NCBI GenBank assembly: GCA_913774955.1
Contig: CAJYKV010000028.1
Location: forward strand, 62,001 to 126,000
DNA: 64,000 nt
Source: an uncultured Acidovorax sp.
GTDB taxonomy: Bacteria > Pseudomonadota > Gammaproteobacteria > Burkholderiales > Burkholderiaceae_C
Direction of reading: 5' to 3'
The first letter of the stretch is position 1, and the number at the start of each line of letters is the position of its first letter. A program made the position numbers and the translations under genes. The notes beneath the pieces were generated by a model. The model was not told the origin of the DNA. It made no database searches and was given only the letters and a program-made list of their open reading frames with translations. Of the stretch, positions 9,156 through 17,984 are shown in pieces.

Positions 9156-10088
9156 ATGGACAGATTGCTCACCATGCGCGTGTTCCAGTCGGTGGCCGAC
9201 GAAGGCGGCTTCGCGGCGGCCGCGCGGGCGCTCGATCTCTCCCCCGCCGCGGTTACCCGGCTGGTGGCCGACCTGGAGGAACACATCGGCACGCGCCTGC
9301 TGCAGCGCACCACCCGCAGGGTGTCGCTGACCGAAGCGGGCGAGGCCTACCTGCTGCGGGTGCGCAGCATCCTGGCCGACGTGGACGAAGCCTTCGCGGC
9401 CGCCCAGGCGCATACCTCCGACATCGCCGGGGTGCTGCGGCTGCTCGCGCCTCCGGCGCTCGCCGTGCACATCCTCGCGCCGCTGGTGGCGGAGTTCCGG
9501 CGGCTGCACCCGCGCGTGGTGCTGGACATCCACGTCGATTCCGCGGTCGAACCGGCGATCGGCGACTACGACGTGACGCTGCTGGGTGCCGATGAGCGCT
9601 ACAACGCCAACGTGATCGCCCGGCCGATCGTCTCGCTCGACGGCATCCTCTGCGCCTCGCCCGAGTACCTGCGCGCCCACGGCATTCCGAAGGTGCCCGA
9701 CGACCTCGCGCAGCACCAGTGCCTGTTGCGCCGCTTTGCGGAAGCGCGGCCCCGGCTGCTGCGACTGACCGATCCTGTGGACGCCGGCCGGACCGTGGAC
9801 GTGGCGGTGCAGCCCGTGTGTGTGGCCAACCACATCGACACGCTGCTGCGCGCCACGCTGGACGGCGCGGGCATCAGCGCGCAGCCGCTCGACCTCGCCG
9901 CGCCCCACTTGCGCAGCGGCCGCCTCGTGCGGGTGCTGGCACCGTGGACGACAGGGCGCTACACGCTTTACGCGGCATTCCCCAGCCGCAAGTTCATGCC
10001 CGCGCGCACGCGCGCGTTCCTGGATTTCCTGGGGCGGAGCACCCGCTGGTCGATCGAGGAGGCCATGCAGGTGCCGCCCGTGGCCTGA
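9156..10088 (+). CDS. LysR-family transcriptional regulator
   Basis: The protein has 310 residues. Residues 1-60 hold the LysR winged helix (AAARALDLSPAAVTRLVADLE), and the rest is a periplasmic-binding-protein-like effector domain. The N-terminus (MDRLLTMRVF) is typical of the DsdC/PA0477-like branch, which often controls an adjacent divergent gene. ATG 9156 is preferred over an overlapping GTG three bases earlier. It is divergent from the DUF4148 gene, its most obvious candidate target besides itself. The inducer is unknown. Confidence 0.88.
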   Translation: MDRLLTMRVFQSVADEGGFAAAARALDLSPAAVTRLVADLEEHIGTRLLQRTTRRVSLTEAGEAYLLRVRSILADVDEAFAAAQAHTSDIAGVLRLLAPPALAVHILAPLVAEFRRLHPRVVLDIHVDSAVEPAIGDYDVTLLGADERYNANVIARPIVSLDGILCASPEYLRAHGIPKVPDDLAQHQCLLRRFAEARPRLLRLTDPVDAGRTVDVAVQPVCVANHIDTLLRATLDGAGISAQPLDLAAPHLRSGRLVRVLAPWTTGRYTLYAAFPSRKFMPARTRAFLDFLGRSTRWSIEEAMQVPPVA

Positions 10089-10110
10089 CCCGGCCGCCCG
10101 TCGCGCCGCC

Positions 10111-10590
10111 TCACGCGGCCGGCGTGGGCACCGAAAAGCCGTTCTGCCGCCAGGCCTCGTACACCGTCACCGCCACCGCGTTCGACAGGTTCAGGCTGCG
10201 CTGCCCCGGCACCATCGGCAGGCGCAGCCGCTGCGCCGGCGCGAACGAGTCGCGCAGCTCGGGCGGAAGACCGCGGCTTTCCGCGCCGAACACGAACCAG
10301 TCGCCGGGCGAGAACAGGGTCTCGTACACGGTCTGCACGCCGTGCGTGGTCATCGCGAAGATGCGCTCCGGATCGGGCTGCGCATCGCGCAGAAAGGCCG
10401 TCCAGCCCGCATGCACCCGCACCTCGGCGTACTCGTGGTAATCGAGCCCGGCGCGCTTCATGAGCTTGTCCTCCATCGAAAAGCCGAGCGGCTCCACGAG
10501 GTGCAGCGTACAGCCGGTATTGGCCGCCAGCCGGATCGCATTGCCCGTGTTCGGAGGGATTTCGGGCTCGACGAGAACAATGTGGAACAT
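10111..10590 (-). CDS. trmL: tRNA (cytidine/uridine-2'-O-)-methyltransferase TrmL
   Basis: This 159-residue protein has the compact length of TrmL/YibK. SPOUT motifs are visible: the N-terminal PEIPPNTGNAIRL (motif 1), FGAESRGLP (motif 2) and PGQRSLNLSNAVAV at the knotted C-terminus (motif 3). The enzyme 2'-O-methylates the wobble nucleotide 34 of tRNA-Leu isoacceptors using SAM. It ends 22 bp from the convergent lysR stop and lies downstream of comF on the same strand. Confidence 0.93.
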   Translation of the reverse strand: MFHIVLVEPEIPPNTGNAIRLAANTGCTLHLVEPLGFSMEDKLMKRAGLDYHEYAEVRVHAGWTAFLRDAQPDPERIFAMTTHGVQTVYETLFSPGDWFVFGAESRGLPPELRDSFAPAQRLRLPMVPGQRSLNLSNAVAVTVYEAWRQNGFSVPTPAA

Positions 10591-10701
10591 GGCAGCTATT
10601 GTGGGGTGGCGGACCGCGGCGCCGTGCGACGCCCCGGGTGGAGTTCGTTAAGAAACGTTACAAATGCCGCGTCGCCGGTTCTCCGTCAGCGGCTGCCGCT
10701 C

Positions 10702-11418
10702 TTACGCGGTCCGCGCCACCACCAGCGCACCGACTTCGCCGGCACCGGCAGCCTGCAGCACGGCGGCCGCCGCATGCAGGGTGGCGCCGGTGGTCATCAC
10801 GTCGTCCACCAGCACGATGCGTTTCCCCGCCAGCCGGCCCGCCCGCGCCGGGTCCACCGCGAACGCGCCCTCCAGGTTGCGCAGGCGCCCGGCGCGCGAG
10901 AGCGTGCTCTGCGCCTCGGCATGCCGCAGGCGGAGCAGGGCGCGGGATTCCGTCTTGTGCGGGGCCAGGGCCCGCGCGAGCAGCGCCGCCTGGTTGAACC
11001 CACGCTCGCGCAGGCGGGCAGGGGCCAGCGGCACCGGCACCACCACGTCGGCCGCGTCCAGCAGCGGCTCCGCCCAGGGCGTGCTGCGCAGCAGCAGGGC
11101 CAGGCTGTCCGCCCAGCCGGGATCGGCGCGGAACTTGAACCCGGTGAGCGCTTCCGCCCACGGGTAGCCGTAATCCACGGCGGCCACGCAGGCCGACAGC
11201 GGCGGCGGGCGCACGAGGCACTCGCCGCACCGCCGCACGCCTGCCGGGACGGGCAGGGCGCAGGTCGCGCAGCGGTGCCGGGGTTGCGCGAAACGCTCCG
11301 CGCACGCATCGCACACGCGCCGCGCCGGCCAAGAACGGCAGAAGTCGCACTGGCTGGGCACGGCACGGGCCGCGCCGGAGAGCCGGTCCGATATCCCTGA
11401 GAGCCACCGATTCCACAT
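10702..11418 (-). CDS. comF: ComF-family phosphoribosyltransferase-like protein
   Basis: The protein has 238 residues. The N-terminal third contains four CxxC-like pairs (residues about 24-70), forming the zinc-binding part of ComF. The C-terminal half is a PRTase fold with the PRPP loop VDDVMTTGAT. ComF proteins are needed for DNA uptake in naturally competent bacteria, with a biochemical role still debated. The gene is divergent from the BioC-like gene across 50 bp; this pairing is common in Comamonadaceae. Confidence 0.9.
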   Translation of the reverse strand: MWNRWLSGISDRLSGAARAVPSQCDFCRSWPARRVCDACAERFAQPRHRCATCALPVPAGVRRCGECLVRPPPLSACVAAVDYGYPWAEALTGFKFRADPGWADSLALLLRSTPWAEPLLDAADVVVPVPLAPARLRERGFNQAALLARALAPHKTESRALLRLRHAEAQSTLSRAGRLRNLEGAFAVDPARAGRLAGKRIVLVDDVMTTGATLHAAAAVLQAAGAGEVGALVVARTA

Positions 11419-11468
11419 CGCCTCAATATACTGCCCGACCCGCTTCCCGCCGCTTCCTGTCCACCCCG

Positions 11469-12395
11469 ATGTCCGCGCCCTCCGACCGCCAGCTTCCCCC
11501 CACGATCGACCCGGCTGCCGCCGCGCGCTGGCATGCGGCCGCTCCGGGCGCGTCTCCCTGGCTGCACGAGGAGGTCGCGCGCCGCATGGAAGACCGGTTG
11601 CAGTGGATCCGGCAGGCGCCGGCCACCTGGGCGGACTGGGACCCGGTGCGTGGCGGCCTGCAGGGCCACGCGCTGGTGGCGGCGCGCTATCCCGGCGCCG
11701 CCGCGTGGATCGCCGAGACGGTGCCGCGGCATCTGCCCGTGGCCCGCGAAGCGCTCGGCCAGCCGTGGTGGAACCCGCGGCGCTGGACTTCCGGCGCCGT
11801 GCAGTTCGGCGTGCCGCCCGACGGCGGCGTGCAGATGCTCTGGGCCAACATGGCCCTGCACCTCTCGGCCGACCCCCAGGCGCTGATCGCCCGGTGGCAC
11901 CGCGCCCTGGCGGTGGACGGCTACCTGATGTTCTCGTGCCTGGGGCCCGACACCCTGCGCGAGCTCCACGCGCTGCATGCCGCGCTGGGCTGGCCGCCCG
12001 CGGGGCATGCGCTGACGGACATGCACGACTGGGGCGACATGCTGGTCCAGCAGGGATTCGCCGAGCCGGTGATGGACATGGAGCGCATCACCCTCACGTT
12101 CGCGACGCCCGCCCGGCTGCTGCAGGAGTTGCGCGAACTCGGCCGCAACCTCCATCCCGCGCGCTTTCCTGCGCTGCGGGGACGCCGCTGGCGCGAGCGG
12201 CTGGAGCAGGCGCTCGCCGACCGCCTGGCCAGCCCCGGGCACGGCGGCCAGCTCGCGCTGACGTTCGAGATCATCTACGGCCACGCTTTCAAGCCGGCAC
12301 CCCGGCTGAAGGTGAGCGAGAGCAGCGCCGTGTCGCTGCAGGACATGCGCGCCATGCTGCGCCAGGGCCGCGCCGGCGGGGCCGAGCCCGGCTGA
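11469..12395 (+). CDS. BioC-like methyltransferase-fold protein with degenerate SAM loop
   Basis: This 308-residue protein shows the overall BioC pattern: an N-terminal helical segment with RMEDRLQWI, a central WANMALHLSADPQALIARWHRAL (BioC 'post I' region), then DMHDWGDMLVQQGFAEPVMD and a C-terminal TFEIIYGHAF. BioC methylates malonyl-ACP to prime biotin precursor synthesis. The glycine-rich SAM motif I (normally D-x-G-x-G-x-G) is not recognisable: the matching stretch reads DWDPVRGGLQGHALV. It may be a divergent BioC or a catalytically altered relative. bioA, bioD and bioF lie at the far end of this window. Confidence 0.7.
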   Translation: MSAPSDRQLPPTIDPAAAARWHAAAPGASPWLHEEVARRMEDRLQWIRQAPATWADWDPVRGGLQGHALVAARYPGAAAWIAETVPRHLPVAREALGQPWWNPRRWTSGAVQFGVPPDGGVQMLWANMALHLSADPQALIARWHRALAVDGYLMFSCLGPDTLRELHALHAALGWPPAGHALTDMHDWGDMLVQQGFAEPVMDMERITLTFATPARLLQELRELGRNLHPARFPALRGRRWRERLEQALADRLASPGHGGQLALTFEIIYGHAFKPAPRLKVSESSAVSLQDMRAMLRQGRAGGAEPG

Positions 12396-12922
12396 CGCGC
12401 GGCGGCCGGCGGGTTTTCCCCGGGTTGCCTGCACCCCGGCCCGCAGTGGGTGCAAGCTACAATTTGACGGTTCCGGACCCGGGCGGCCCGCGCGGCCGCT
12501 CCCGGTGCGGAACGCACGGCGCACGCCGTCCCGCCTGCCGCGTTCCCGAGCGCGCGGCGCCCGCGCGCGCCGCCGCCGCACCCCTCTGTCGCGGGGCCGC
12601 ATCCTTCCTTCTCATGGTTTGTACTGGGCCGGGCCGCGGATGGCGCCTGCGCTCTTGCAATCGCGCCACGGGGACGGCATGCTGCGCAAGGCAAGGCACG
12701 CTGCCCCTTCCGGCAGTGTGGTGAGAAAGAGAGACAACCCGTGCAGCGCCGCCGGCGCCGCACGTTCGATTCCAATGGCACCGGGTTCCCGCCGACCCCG
12801 TGGCGCCGCGCGGCAGGGCCGCCGCGCCGCGGCCGCCGGGCCCGCATGCGCCGGAGCGCCGCCCGACCCCACGCGGGCGCGTTTCCGGCAAAAGGTTTGA
12901 TTGAGGCTGAGAAGTGAGAACT
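12396..12922. other. 527-bp non-coding leader upstream of coxB
   Basis: No convincing gene was found; the open frames here are Arg/Ala-rich GC artefacts. A TACAAT hexamer at 12458-12463 could be a -10 element, but no matching -35 is seen. A 9-bp imperfect stem (CACGCTGCC at 12697-12705 with GGCAGTGTG at 12712-12720, one mismatch, 6-nt loop) lies 200 bp before coxB. If transcription starts near 12470, the oxidase mRNA would carry a leader of about 450 nt. Confidence 0.4.
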
Positions 12923-14095
12923 ATGAAGAAAAGCATTTCCAACCTGCTGCCTTCGTTGCTGCTGCTGTGCGGTACCTGGGTGGCGGGGGCCGCGCAGGCC
13001 GTGCAGGACCTTCCCGGCGGCCCGGCCGTGCGCCAGCTCAATCTCGCGCCCCCGGTCACGCGCATCGCCGAGGAACAGCACTTCCTGCACTGGATGATGC
13101 TGGTCATCTGCACGCTCATCTTCGTGGGCGTGTTCTCGGTGATGTTCTATTCCATCTGGAAGCACCGCAAGTCGCAGGGCGCCAAGCCCGCCAACTTCCA
13201 CGAATCCGTCACGGTCGAAGTGATCTGGACCATCGTCCCCTTCATCATCGTGATCCTCATGGCCCTGCCGGCCACCAAGGTGCTCGTGGCCCAGAAGGAC
13301 ACCACCAACGCCGACCTCACCGTGAAGGTCACCGGCTACCAGTGGAAGTGGGGCTACGACTACATCAACGGCGAGGGCCAGGGCCTGGCGTACGTCTCCA
13401 CGCTCGACAGCAGCCACCGCCAGCTCTCCGACAGCGGCAAGGTCGCCGACGCGCCGCCGGACTACCTGCTCAAGGTGGACAACCCCCTGGTGGTGCCGGT
13501 CGGCAAGAAGGTGCGCGTCATCACCACGGCCAACGACGTCATCCACTCGTTCATGGTGCCGGCGTTCGGCATCAAGCAGGACGCGATTCCCGGCTTCGTG
13601 CGCGACACCTGGTTCCGCGCCGACAAGGTGGGCGACTACTATGGGCAGTGCGCCGAGCTCTGCGGCAAGGAGCACGCCTACATGCCGATCCACGTGAAGG
13701 TGCTCTCGGCGGCCGACTACACCCAGTGGGTGGCCGGCGAGAAGAAGAAGGCGGCCGCCAAGGCCGACGACCCCAACAAGGTCTGGACGCTCACCGACAT
13801 CGTCGCGCGCGGCGAGAAGGTGTATGCCGCCAACTGCGCGGCCTGCCACCAGGCCAACGGCAAGGGCGCGGGGCCCATCAAGCCCCTCGACGGCTCCGCC
13901 ATCGTGAAGGACGAGGACCATGCCAAGCAGATCCAGATCGTGCTCAAGGGCGCGGCCGGCGGCGCCATGCCGTCGTGGGCGCAGCTGAGCGACACCGATC
14001 TCGCGGCCGTGGTGAGCTATACGAAGAACGCCTGGTCCAACAAGACCGGGCAGATCGTCCAGCCCGCGGAAATCGTGGCCCAGCGGGGCAAATGA
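12923..14095 (+). CDS. coxB: cytochrome c oxidase subunit II with fused cytochrome c domain
   Basis: The protein has 390 residues. A signal peptide (1-25) is followed by two membrane helices (about 55-120) and the cupredoxin domain with the CuA site CAELCGKEH near residue 242. A C-terminal class I cytochrome c domain carries CAACH near residue 305 and a PSW Met-type segment. This heme-bearing form is called caa3-type and lets the oxidase take electrons more directly. ATG 12923 is preferred to the GTG at 12914 because it starts the Lys-Lys signal peptide. It opens the cox cluster. Confidence 0.95.
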   Translation: MKKSISNLLPSLLLLCGTWVAGAAQAVQDLPGGPAVRQLNLAPPVTRIAEEQHFLHWMMLVICTLIFVGVFSVMFYSIWKHRKSQGAKPANFHESVTVEVIWTIVPFIIVILMALPATKVLVAQKDTTNADLTVKVTGYQWKWGYDYINGEGQGLAYVSTLDSSHRQLSDSGKVADAPPDYLLKVDNPLVVPVGKKVRVITTANDVIHSFMVPAFGIKQDAIPGFVRDTWFRADKVGDYYGQCAELCGKEHAYMPIHVKVLSAADYTQWVAGEKKKAAAKADDPNKVWTLTDIVARGEKVYAANCAACHQANGKGAGPIKPLDGSAIVKDEDHAKQIQIVLKGAAGGAMPSWAQLSDTDLAAVVSYTKNAWSNKTGQIVQPAEIVAQRGK

Positions 14096-14122
14096 GACAG
14101 CTAAAGCATTGAGGAACCCGAC

Positions 14123-15760
14123 ATGAGCGCAGTTCTCGACCCCACAGGCCACACCGCCGGCCACGCGCACGACCACCACGACCATGCGCACCACGGCCCC
14201 ACGGGCTGGCGCCGCTGGGTGTTCGCCACCAACCACAAGGACATCGGCACGCTGTACCTGCTGTTCTCGTTCACCATGCTGATGATCGGCGGCTTCCTGG
14301 CGCTGATGATCCGCGCCGAGCTGTTCCAGCCCGGCCTGCAGATCGTGAACCCCGAGCTGTTCAACCAGTTCACCACGATGCACGGCCTCATCATGGTGTT
14401 CGGCGCGATCATGCCGGCCTTCGTGGGCTTCGCGAACTGGATGATCCCGCTGCAGATCGGCGCGTCCGACATGGCCTTCGCGCGCATGAACAACTTCAGT
14501 TTCTGGCTGATGATCCCCGCGGCGATCATGCTGGTGACCTCGTTCTTCATGCCGGGCGGCGCACCCGCCGCCGGCTGGACGCTCTACGCGCCGCTCACGC
14601 TGCAGATGGGTCCGTCCATGGATGCCGGCATCTTCGCCATGCACATCCTGGGCGCGTCGTCGATCATGGGCTCGATCAACATCATCGTGACCATCCTCAA
14701 CATGCGCGCGCCGGGCATGACGCTCATGAAGATGCCCATGTTCGTCTGGACCTGGCTCATCACCGCCTACCTGCTGATCGCCGTGATGCCCGTGCTGGCC
14801 GGCGCGATCACCATGACGCTCACCGACCGCCACTTCGGCACCAGCTTCTTCAATCCGGCCGGCGGCGGCGACCCGGTCATGTACCAGCACATCTTCTGGT
14901 TCTTCGGCCACCCCGAGGTCTACATCATGATCCTGCCGGCCTTCGGCATCATCAGCCAGATCGTGCCGGCCTTCAGCCGCAAGAAGCTCTTCGGCTACGC
15001 CTCGATGGTGTATGCCACCTCGTCCATCGCCATCCTGTCGTTCATCGTGTGGGCGCACCACATGTTCACCACGGGCATGCCGGTCACGGGCCAGCTGTTC
15101 TTCATGTACGCCACGATGCTGATCTCGGTGCCCACGGCCGTGAAGATCTTCAACTGGATCGCCACCATGTGGCGTGGCTCGATGACCTTCGAGACGCCCA
15201 TGCTGTTCGCCGTGGGCTTCATCTTCGTGTTCACCATGGGCGGCTTCACCGGCCTGATCCTCTCGATGGCGCCCATCGACATCCAGTTGCAGGACACCTA
15301 CTACGTGGTGGCCCACTTCCACTACGTGCTGGTGGCCGGCTCGCTGTTCTCGATGTTCGCGGCCTACTACTACTGGGCCCCGAAATGGACCGGCGTGATG
15401 TACAGCGAGGCGCGCGGCCGCATCCACTTCTGGGGCTCGCTGATCACCTTCAACATCACCTTCTTCCCGATGCACTTCCTGGGCCTGGCCGGCATGCCGC
15501 GCCGCTATGCCGACTACCCCATGCAGTTCGCCGACTTCAACATGGTGGCGTCCATCGGCGCGTTCGGCTTCGGCTTCATGCAGGTGTACTTCTTCCTGGC
15601 CGTCGTGCTGCCCGCGATGCGCGGCAAGGGCGAGCCCGCGCCGCAGCGCCCGTGGGAAGCGGCCGAGGGCCTGGAATGGGAAGTGCCTTCGCCCGCACCC
15701 TTCCACACCTACGAAACCCCGCCCAGGCTCGACGCATCCGCCACGCGCGTGATCGGCTGA
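14123..15760 (+). CDS. coxA: cytochrome c oxidase subunit I
   Basis: This 545-residue protein has twelve membrane helices. The heme-copper motifs are plain: FFGHPEVYIM (CuB His and the cross-linked Tyr), WAHHMFTTG (two CuB His) and AHFHYVLV (heme a and a3 ligands). A His-rich N-terminus (HAHDHHDHAHH, about residues 13-23) precedes the first helix and may help copper loading; that is inference. It is the catalytic O2-reducing subunit. The gene follows coxB by 27 bp with GAGG upstream of ATG 14123. Confidence 0.97.
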   Translation: MSAVLDPTGHTAGHAHDHHDHAHHGPTGWRRWVFATNHKDIGTLYLLFSFTMLMIGGFLALMIRAELFQPGLQIVNPELFNQFTTMHGLIMVFGAIMPAFVGFANWMIPLQIGASDMAFARMNNFSFWLMIPAAIMLVTSFFMPGGAPAAGWTLYAPLTLQMGPSMDAGIFAMHILGASSIMGSINIIVTILNMRAPGMTLMKMPMFVWTWLITAYLLIAVMPVLAGAITMTLTDRHFGTSFFNPAGGGDPVMYQHIFWFFGHPEVYIMILPAFGIISQIVPAFSRKKLFGYASMVYATSSIAILSFIVWAHHMFTTGMPVTGQLFFMYATMLISVPTAVKIFNWIATMWRGSMTFETPMLFAVGFIFVFTMGGFTGLILSMAPIDIQLQDTYYVVAHFHYVLVAGSLFSMFAAYYYWAPKWTGVMYSEARGRIHFWGSLITFNITFFPMHFLGLAGMPRRYADYPMQFADFNMVASIGAFGFGFMQVYFFLAVVLPAMRGKGEPAPQRPWEAAEGLEWEVPSPAPFHTYETPPRLDASATRVIG

Positions 15761-15789
15761 CGCCAGAGGCCCAAAGGAGCACCCGCGTC

Positions 15790-15900
15790 ATGGCGACACC
15801 CGAGCAGAAGAAAGCCAACCTGCGCATGGCCGTCATCCTGGCCTCCATTGCCGTGGCCTTCTTCGTAGGGTTCATGGTCAAGATGACCTGGTTGCACTGA
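15790..15900 (+). CDS. cytochrome oxidase small assembly protein
   Basis: A 36-residue protein with a charged N-terminus (MATPEQKKANLRM) and one membrane helix ending in WLH. It sits between coxA and ctaG, where many beta-proteobacteria carry an equally small conserved single-helix gene annotated as an oxidase assembly protein. AAAGGAG lies 13-19 bases upstream (about 15773-15779). The role is inferred from position and conservation. Confidence 0.8.
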   Translation: MATPEQKKANLRMAVILASIAVAFFVGFMVKMTWLH

Positions 15901-15910
15901 AGGCATCGCC

Positions 15911-16528
15911 ATGAGCCGCCGCCGCGAGAACTTCCGCATGGTGGGCAAGCTGGCCGTGATCTCGGCCGGCATGTTCGCGTTCGGCTATGTGCTCATCCCC
16001 ATCTACAAGCACATCTGCGAGGTCACGGGCATCAACATCCTGTCGCTGTCGGAGCGGCAGGTGCCCGGCAACGGCGTGGCGGGCCGCGACGTGAAGCTGC
16101 CCGCCAACACGCAGGTGGACACCAGCCGCACCATCACGGTCGAGTTCGACGCCAACGCGCGCGGCCCATGGGACTTCAAGCCCGCCCGCTCCTCGATCCA
16201 GGTGCATCCCGGCGAGCTGGCCACGGTGATGTACGAGTTCCAGAACGTGCAGAACCGCCGCATGGCCGCGCAGGCCATTCCGAGCTACGCGCCCCGGCAG
16301 GCGGCCGCGCACTTCAACAAGCTCGAATGCTTCTGCTTCAGCCAGTACACGCTCGAGCCCGGCGAGAAGAAGGAGTGGCCCGTGGCCTTCGTGGTCGATC
16401 CGCGCCTGCCGAAGGACGTGACCACGATCACGCTGTCCTATACGTTCTTCGAGGTGGGTGGCAAGACGCCGGCGGCCCCGGCCACCGTGTCCGCCGCGCC
16501 GCACGCCCCCGCGGAGGCCGGATCGTGA
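15911..16528 (+). CDS. ctaG: cytochrome c oxidase assembly protein CtaG/Cox11
   Basis: The protein has 205 residues: one N-terminal membrane anchor (about 13-32) and a periplasmic immunoglobulin-like domain with the copper-binding CFCF motif near residue 139. Cox11 delivers copper to the CuB site of subunit I. An Ala/Pro-rich tail follows residue 190. It starts 10 bp after the small assembly gene and overlaps the next gene by four bases. Confidence 0.95.
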   Translation: MSRRRENFRMVGKLAVISAGMFAFGYVLIPIYKHICEVTGINILSLSERQVPGNGVAGRDVKLPANTQVDTSRTITVEFDANARGPWDFKPARSSIQVHPGELATVMYEFQNVQNRRMAAQAIPSYAPRQAAAHFNKLECFCFSQYTLEPGEKKEWPVAFVVDPRLPKDVTTITLSYTFFEVGGKTPAAPATVSAAPHAPAEAGS

Positions 16529-16755
16529 CCGGCTCCCGGCACGATCCCGCCCGGGTGCCACCGTCGGCGCCGCGCGCCGGTTCGTGGTGGCGCACGGTGC
16601 GCGCCGTGGCCTGGTCGCTGCTGGGCATCCGCAAGGGATCCGAGTACCAGCAGGACACCGAGCGCATCGGCCCGCTGCACATCATCGTGGTCGGGCTGGT
16701 GGCGATCGTGCTGATCGTGGGCGGCCTGATCGCCCTCGTGAACTGGGTGGTGTAG
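16525..16755 (+). CDS. DUF2970 single-membrane-span protein of the cox cluster
   Basis: A 76-residue protein starting at GTG 16525, which overlaps the ctaG stop (GTGA). The N-terminus is Pro/Arg-rich; WRTVRAVAWSLLGIRKGSEYQQD precedes a single C-terminal helix ending in NWVV, the DUF2970 pattern. The gene is regularly found between ctaG and coxC in beta-proteobacteria. Its function is unknown but an assembly or stability role in the oxidase is likely. Translational coupling to ctaG is suggested by the overlap. Confidence 0.8.
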   Translation: MTGSRHDPARVPPSAPRAGSWWRTVRAVAWSLLGIRKGSEYQQDTERIGPLHIIVVGLVAIVLIVGGLIALVNWVV

Positions 16756-16817
16756 CCCCCTGCGACGCCCGCCCCCGAGACACCGCATACGACAAGAAGG
16801 AAAGACAGGAGCCAGCC

Positions 16818-17702
16818 ATGAGTGCAACCACCCCCCAGGGCGCCACGCCGTACTACTACGTTCCCGCGGAATCCCGCCATCCGGTCATGGCGGCCGCGGG
16901 CCTGTTCTTCGTCATCCTCGGCGCCGGCCAGTGGATCAACGGCCACGAGTGGGGCAAGTACTCGCTGTTCTTCGGCCTCGCCTGGTGGCTCTTCGTGCTC
17001 TACCAGTGGTTCCGCGACGCGGCCCGCGAGAGCGAGGGCGGCCTCTACGGGCACAAGATCGACCTCTCCTACCGCTGGAGCATGAGCTGGTTCATCTTCT
17101 CCGAGGTGATGTTCTTCGGAGCGTTCTTCACGGCGCTCTGGTGGGCGCGATCGCACTCCGTGCCCGCACTGGGCAGCCTCGACAACGCGCTGCTCTGGCC
17201 CGACTTCAAGGCAGCATGGCCCAGCATCGCCGCCGGCGCCACGGCCTCGCCCGCCGGCATCGTCGAGCCGTTCCAGACCGTCGGGCCCTTCTGGCTGCCC
17301 ACCATCAACACGGCGCTGCTGCTCACCTCGGGCGTCACGCTCACCATCGCCCACCATGCGCTGCGCGAGAACCACCGCAGCCGGGCCGTGGGCTTCATGT
17401 GGATGACCGTCGTCCTCGGCTTCGTGTTCCTCTGCGTGCAGGGCTACGAGTACTTCCACCTCTACACCGAGCTGAACCTCAAGCTCAGCTCCGGCGTCTT
17501 CGGCTCCACGTTCTTCATGCTGACGGGCTTCCACGGCTTCCACGTGTTCGTGGGCATGCTGATGCTGCTGTTCATCACGCTGCGGCTGCAGAAAGGGCAC
17601 TTCACGGCCGAGCGCCACTTCGGCTTCGAGGGCGCCGCGTGGTACTGGCACTTCGTGGACGTCGTCTGGCTGGGCCTCTACGTGCTGGTGTACTGGCTCT
17701 GA
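16818..17702 (+). CDS. coxC: cytochrome c oxidase subunit III
   Basis: The protein has 294 residues with seven membrane helices. FSEVMFFGAFFTALWW and GFHGFHVFVGM match subunit III, including the lipid-binding Glu (FSEVMFF) and the helix VI/VII loop HFVDVVWLGLYVLVYW at the C-terminus. Subunit III stabilises the catalytic core and proton uptake. An AGGA lies upstream of ATG 16818. Confidence 0.96.
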   Translation: MSATTPQGATPYYYVPAESRHPVMAAAGLFFVILGAGQWINGHEWGKYSLFFGLAWWLFVLYQWFRDAARESEGGLYGHKIDLSYRWSMSWFIFSEVMFFGAFFTALWWARSHSVPALGSLDNALLWPDFKAAWPSIAAGATASPAGIVEPFQTVGPFWLPTINTALLLTSGVTLTIAHHALRENHRSRAVGFMWMTVVLGFVFLCVQGYEYFHLYTELNLKLSSGVFGSTFFMLTGFHGFHVFVGMLMLLFITLRLQKGHFTAERHFGFEGAAWYWHFVDVVWLGLYVLVYWL

Positions 17703-17712
17703 GGTAGCGATG

Positions 17713-17747
17713 GCGGCCCCGGCGGCCGGGCCGGCACGCCGGGCCGC
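17713..17747. terminator. possible bidirectional hairpin between coxC and DUF2909 gene
   Basis: An inverted repeat (GCGGCCCCGGC at 17713-17723 with GCCGGGCCGC at 17738-17747, one bulged C) lies in the 57 bp gap between convergent genes. It lacks a T-tract, so terminator activity is only inferred from position. Confidence 0.35.
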
Positions 17748-17759
17748 TTCCCGTGGGGC

Positions 17760-17984
17760 TCAGCGTCCCACCGGCAGGCCCGTGGGCTGGATGTAGCCCA
17801 GCTTCCATGCGGCCAGCAAGCACAGGAAGAGCAGAATGGACAGCCCGACGCGCACGGCGAGCGCACGGGCCATGTGCCGGCCGCGCTCGCGGTCGTCGTT
17901 CCGTCCGGTGCGCATCATGAAGAAGAGCGCCGACGCCAGGCTCGCCAGAATGGCCAGGAAGGCCAGCACCACGACGTATTTCAT
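17760..17984 (-). CDS. DUF2909 twin-transmembrane protein
   Basis: A 74-residue protein with two membrane helices separated by a short, very charged loop (RTGRNDDRERGRH), the twin-transmembrane DUF2909 pattern. Such a gene is regularly found in the cox cluster, on the opposite strand, before surf1. The start ATG 17984-17982 overlaps the surf1 start ATG at 17983: both use the same CATG. Function unknown. Confidence 0.78.
   Translation of the reverse strand: MKYVVVLAFLAILASLASALFFMMRTGRNDDRERGRHMARALAVRVGLSILLFLCLLAAWKLGYIQPTGLPVGR

Noticed and set aside
12275..15706. 1143-codon minus-strand frame antisense to coxB and coxA
   Set aside because: His/Glu/Arg repeats mirror the codon bias of the membrane subunits on the other strand; no independent support.
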